Positions 48,719 to 51,706 of a stretch of 51,706 bases of DNA are shown here, in pieces (the stretch's first letter is position 1; the number at the start of each line of letters is the position of its first letter). The notes beneath the pieces were generated by a model, which was not told the DNA's origin, searched no databases, and saw nothing but the letters and a program-made list of their open reading frames with translations. Origin of the DNA: an uncultured Ruminococcus sp. (GTDB lineage: Bacteria > Bacillota > Clostridia > Oscillospirales > Ruminococcaceae); assembly GCF_947301925.1 (NCBI RefSeq), contig NZ_CAMYUE010000017.1, positions 1 through 51,706 of the forward strand, written 5' to 3'. Both the position numbers and the translations under genes were made by a program.

Positions 48719-51076
48719 TCAGAGCTTTTTCAGCTTCGCGTAATTTGCCATTATCTTCTTTGTGCCCACCTTGTCGAAGGCTATCTCCAGCATGGAATCG
48801 TTGGACATGGGGGTCACGGAAACTATGACGCCCTCGCCGAATATGCTGTGTGAGACCTTTTCTCCTGCTGCGTATGCAACAGCCTCCTTGGGAGCGGCGC
48901 TTGCCTTCTTGCTTCTTGCAAGCTGCTGCTGGAGTGTTGCGGAGCGAACCTCTGTAACGGACTTGTCGTTCTCCTCAAGGTGCTTCTTCATGGCTGCGGC
49001 GTTGTCGTGCTTTTCCACCAGCTCGCTGCCGATCTCGCGCATGAAGCGTGAGGTGACGTTGCGCTGGGTCTGGCCGAATATCATACGCTGGCTGGCATTG
49101 GTGAGGTAGAGGCGCTTCTTTGCACGGGTTATGGCAACGTATGCAAGACGTCTTTCCTCCTCCATATCGTCCTCGCTGTCGAAGGAACGTGAGCTGGGGA
49201 AGATACCGTCGTCCATGCCCACTACGAATATATTCTCATACTCCAGTCCCTTTGCGGAGTGTATGGTCATGAGAGTTACCTTGTCATCGCTGCCGTCGTC
49301 GCGGTCAGCCTCGGTATAGAGCGCTACCTCCTCAAGGAAGCCGCCCAGTGTGGGCTCCTCTGCCTGTTCCGTGTACTGTACCATGGAGGTGCGGAGCTCT
49401 TCCACGTTCTCTATTTTGGTCTCTGCGTTTTCGAGAGTTTTCAGGCTGTCCAGATAGCCTGTCTTGTCAAGGAGAACATCGAGGAATTCGTCCAGAGGGA
49501 GCTCCTCGGACTTCTCGGTGAGATACTCGAACATCTGGTAGGCGCTTTTCAGAGCCGTTACCTTCTTGGAAAGGGGAGCGTACTCCTCGCAGTTCTTCAG
49601 GACCTCGAAGGGAGATATTTTCAAATCGCGGCTGATGTCCTCTATGACGGTCAGCGTTGAATCGCCTATGCCGCGCTTCGGCTCGTTGATTATGCGTCTG
49701 AAGCGCAGCATATCGTTATGGTTGTTTATGAAGCTGAGATAGGAGGTAACGTCCTTTATCTCCTTGCGGTCGTAGAAACGCATACCGCCGTATACCCTGT
49801 AGGGTATGCCGCATTTTACCAGCATACGCTCTATTGAGTTTGACTGGGCGTTCATGCGGTAGAGCACGGCGTTGTCGGAATAGCGGCCTGTCTCCTTGTA
49901 TTTTTCAAGTATGGTATCCGCAACGAACTTGGCCTCGTCGGTCTCGTCGACCGCCTTGTACCAGTATACCTTGTCGCCCTGCTCGCCTGATGTCCAGAGG
50001 GTCTTGGGCTTGCGGCCGTTGTTGTTGCTGATAACGGAGTTTGCGGCGTTAAGTATGGTCTGTGTGGAGCGGTAATTCTGTTCGAGACGTATTACCTTTG
50101 CGCCCTCGAACTGCTCCTCGAAGCCGAGTATATTCTCGATATTGGCGCCGCGGAACTTGTATATGCTCTGGTCGTCGTCGCCCACTACGCAGAGGTTGCG
50201 GTGTCCGCCCGAGAGGAGGGATACCAGCCTGAACTGTACATGGTTGGTGTCCTGATACTCGTCCACCATTATGTATTTAAAGCGGCTGCGGTACTTTTCC
50301 AGCACCTCGGGGAACTGCTCGAAGAGTTCCACTGTGAGCACCAGTATATCGTCAAAGTCAACTGCGTTGGCAGTCTTCATGCGCTCCTGATAGAGAGCGT
50401 AGAGCTTGGAGATCATCTTCTTGCGGTAGTCCTGACCTGCGTCGGAGCGCATCTCCGCAGGCGTTATCATCTTGTCCTTGGCAAAGCTTATCTCGCTGAG
50501 TACAGCCTTTGGAGCAAGCTGCTTCTCGGATACATCCAGCTCGCCCATGACGTTCTTTATCATGCGCTGGCTGTCATCGGAGTCGTATATTGTGAAGTCC
50601 CTGCTGTAGCCGAGGGTTTCTATCTCGCTTCTGAGTATTCTTACGCAGGCCGAATGGAAGGTGGAGGCATGGATGTTCAGAGCCTCCTCGCCGAGCATGG
50701 CGGAGAGTCTCTCCTTCAGCTCGCCCGCAGCCTTGTTGGTGAAGGTGATGGCCAGGATATTCCAGGGACGCACGGGGTCAACGGCCACGGTGTCTCTGAG
50801 AGTGTCGAAATCGTCGGTCTTTCCCTCGGCGTAGTCCTTCAGGAATGCGATGTCATCGGCACTTCCCTCCCGTGTGGTATCATAGTAGGCGTTGCCGAAG
50901 TTTATCATATTGGCGATACGGTTGACTATCACTGTGGTCTTGCCGCTGCCTGCACCTGCAAGCACAAGCACAGGACCGTTTACGGTGAAAACGGCCTCCT
51001 GCTGCATATCGTTCATACGGCTGAAATATCTTTTCAGTGCCGCCTGTTTTGCTGAATTGTAAGAATTAATGTCCAT
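48719..51076 (-). CDS. pcrA: ATP-dependent DNA helicase PcrA/UvrD
   Basis: 785 residues; GGAG site. Motif I AGAGSGKTTV near 40, Ia ILAITFTNKAAGELKERL near 110, II DEYQDTN, III GDDDQSIYKFRGA, IV EQNYRST, V TIHSAKGLEYENIF and VI AYVAITRAKKRLYLT. An insert of about 45 residues (NAYYDTTREGSADDIAF to RDTVAVDP) lies between motifs I and Ia. The C-terminus has the Tudor-like end VSHSIFGEGVIVSV found in PcrA. The protein is a 3'-5' helicase for repair and conflict relief with transcription. Single promoter upstream. Confidence 0.95.
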   Translation of the reverse strand: MDINSYNSAKQAALKRYFSRMNDMQQEAVFTVNGPVLVLAGAGSGKTTVIVNRIANMINFGNAYYDTTREGSADDIAFLKDYAEGKTDDFDTLRDTVAVDPVRPWNILAITFTNKAAGELKERLSAMLGEEALNIHASTFHSACVRILRSEIETLGYSRDFTIYDSDDSQRMIKNVMGELDVSEKQLAPKAVLSEISFAKDKMITPAEMRSDAGQDYRKKMISKLYALYQERMKTANAVDFDDILVLTVELFEQFPEVLEKYRSRFKYIMVDEYQDTNHVQFRLVSLLSGGHRNLCVVGDDDQSIYKFRGANIENILGFEEQFEGAKVIRLEQNYRSTQTILNAANSVISNNNGRKPKTLWTSGEQGDKVYWYKAVDETDEAKFVADTILEKYKETGRYSDNAVLYRMNAQSNSIERMLVKCGIPYRVYGGMRFYDRKEIKDVTSYLSFINNHNDMLRFRRIINEPKRGIGDSTLTVIEDISRDLKISPFEVLKNCEEYAPLSKKVTALKSAYQMFEYLTEKSEELPLDEFLDVLLDKTGYLDSLKTLENAETKIENVEELRTSMVQYTEQAEEPTLGGFLEEVALYTEADRDDGSDDKVTLMTIHSAKGLEYENIFVVGMDDGIFPSSRSFDSEDDMEEERRLAYVAITRAKKRLYLTNASQRMIFGQTQRNVTSRFMREIGSELVEKHDNAAAMKKHLEENDKSVTEVRSATLQQQLARSKKASAAPKEAVAYAAGEKVSHSIFGEGVIVSVTPMSNDSMLEIAFDKVGTKKIMANYAKLKKL

Positions 51077-51167
51077 AACAAGATCTCCAAACGCAATATA
51101 GTAGTGTCAAAAGTATGATCCCTGCATACTTTCGGTGGATCAAAGAATATTTTTCCAGTATAGATAT

Positions 51168-51196
51168 ATTATAGCACATTTATTATTGCTTGAAAA
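51168..51196 (-). promoter_or_regulatory. Probable pcrA promoter
   Basis: Minus strand TTTTCA (51196-51191), 17 bp, TATAAT (51173-51168), 91 bp before the ATG. Confidence 0.55.
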
Positions 51197-51349
51197 GCCC
51201 TCGGAGGAATTTTTTTCTTTTCTTTTAAATATGTAGGACGTAAAAACTTCGACATCAATATGTAACATTTTAACCGTATTGTAAGAAAATGAAATAAAAA
51301 ATTAATAAAATATAGACCGAATCGTTTTAAAACTGGCATTTTTCTGTTA

Positions 51350-51378
51350 TTGTATTCGTACATTTGTAGAGTTATAAT
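51350..51378 (+). promoter_or_regulatory. Isolated promoter with a 20-codon frame behind
   Basis: TTGTAT (51350-51355), 17 bp, TATAAT (51373-51378). The ATG of a 20-codon frame (MFTEAVKLLSADTAACTAFI) starts at 51379, so any transcript would begin inside that frame; hence it is not a normal gene. CTCTCGGGG and CCTCGGGAG further on can form a 9-bp hairpin. A short RNA is possible. Confidence 0.4.
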
Positions 51379-51572
51379 ATGTTTACAGAAGCAGTCAAGC
51401 TGCTGTCCGCTGATACCGCCGCCTGTACGGCGTTTATATAAAGGTAGTCAGAAGAAAGAAAAATGTATTAATATGTGAGGCGCGCTCTCGGGGTCGGTCA
51501 TTTTATCCTCGGGAGCTGCTGCTTTTCACAGGCACGGCATTATAGTTAAAATATAAAAATATATTTTTGCTA

Positions 51573-51601
51573 TTGACATGAACTCGTGATAGTGATATAA
51601 T
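51573..51601 (+). promoter_or_regulatory. Promoter of tRNA-Gln
   Basis: Perfect TTGACA (51573-51578), 17 bp, TATAAT (51596-51601), 28 bp before the tRNA. Confidence 0.85.
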
Positions 51602-51629
51602 AATAAAGCTGAATAAATCAGTACATATA

Positions 51630-51706
51630 TTGGGGTGTCGCCAAGCGGTAAGGCAGCGGACTCTGACTCCGTTATTTCGAGGGTTCAAATCCTTCCACCC
51701 CAACCA
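51630..51706 (+). tRNA. tRNA-Gln(CUG)
   Basis: 77 nt ending at the window edge with encoded CCA. Acceptor TGGGGTG/CACCCCA, discriminator A; anticodon loop CTCTGAC gives anticodon CTG for CAG. T-arm GAGGGTTCAAATCCTT. Further tRNAs may follow outside the window. Confidence 0.93.

Larger units (their letters stand above)
51077..51629. other. 553-bp intergenic region before tRNA-Gln
   Basis: Very AT-rich. Contains the pcrA promoter (51168-51196), an isolated plus-strand promoter (51350-51378) followed by a short frame, a GC-rich hairpin near 51486-51516, and the tRNA-Gln promoter. No firm gene. Confidence 0.55.

Overview
The window looks like a chromosome segment from a fibre-degrading, cellulosome-forming Firmicute of the Ruminococcus type. 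The evidence is a GH9 cellulase with CBM3 and a dockerin-like end, five further secreted dockerin-type proteins, the ranthipeptide precursor SCIFF with its radical SAM maturase, Firmicute TTGACA-N17-TATAAT promoters and GGAGG ribosome sites. No CRISPR array, rRNA, insertion sequence or phage module was seen. Three tRNAs are present: Leu(GAG), Thr(GGU) and Gln(CUG).

Layout. 0.1-7.8 kb is an AT-rich accessory block lying at the 3' side of tRNA-Leu. It has a 1456-residue modular surface protein co-transcribed with a membrane-anchored partner, a lipoprotein, and a gene-free stretch with two perfect-consensus promoters facing each other. 8.0-10.4 kb holds tRNA-Thr, three successive terminator hairpins, and a radical SAM/SPASM enzyme translationally coupled to a secreted dockerin protein with 4.5 near-identical Pro/Thr repeats. 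10.4-13.1 kb is an McrBC-like pair whose McrC lacks the nuclease half. 13.2-20 kb has a polyprenyl-phosphate sugar transferase, the GH9 enzyme and three tandem paralogous dockerin proteins with the same 72-bp promoter module and terminator.

20-24.5 kb is a minus-strand operon running from a LacI-like/GGDEF-like/AraC fusion regulator to a zinc-ribbon protein, a SIMPL protein and a CDF metal exporter. Next come a candidate structured RNA, an ABC-F ATPase and a dockerin-SGNH hydrolase. 28-33.7 kb has SCIFF and its maturase, an AraC regulator, a VanY-type peptidase and an oligopeptide-binding lipoprotein. 34-41.5 kb is an iron cluster: feoA-feoA-feoB, FeoB-associated Cys-rich peptide, DUF2325, DUF3793, flavodoxin, a wall-anchored Shr-like protein and a ferric-reductase/FMN-binding membrane protein. 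41.5-51.7 kb is mostly housekeeping on the minus strand: folC, a DUF4268 gene, SDR, Dabb, GNAT, two related membrane proteins, pyk, pcrA, then tRNA-Gln.

How it fits together: the dockerin proteins and GH9 are parts for an extracellular plant-fibre complex. The two radical SAM systems modify peptides or proteins, and the Feo-Shr-FMN genes form one iron-reduction and uptake unit. The least conventional item is the radical SAM enzyme coupled to the repeat-bearing dockerin protein. Functions are inferred from motifs read by eye; no database search was run.
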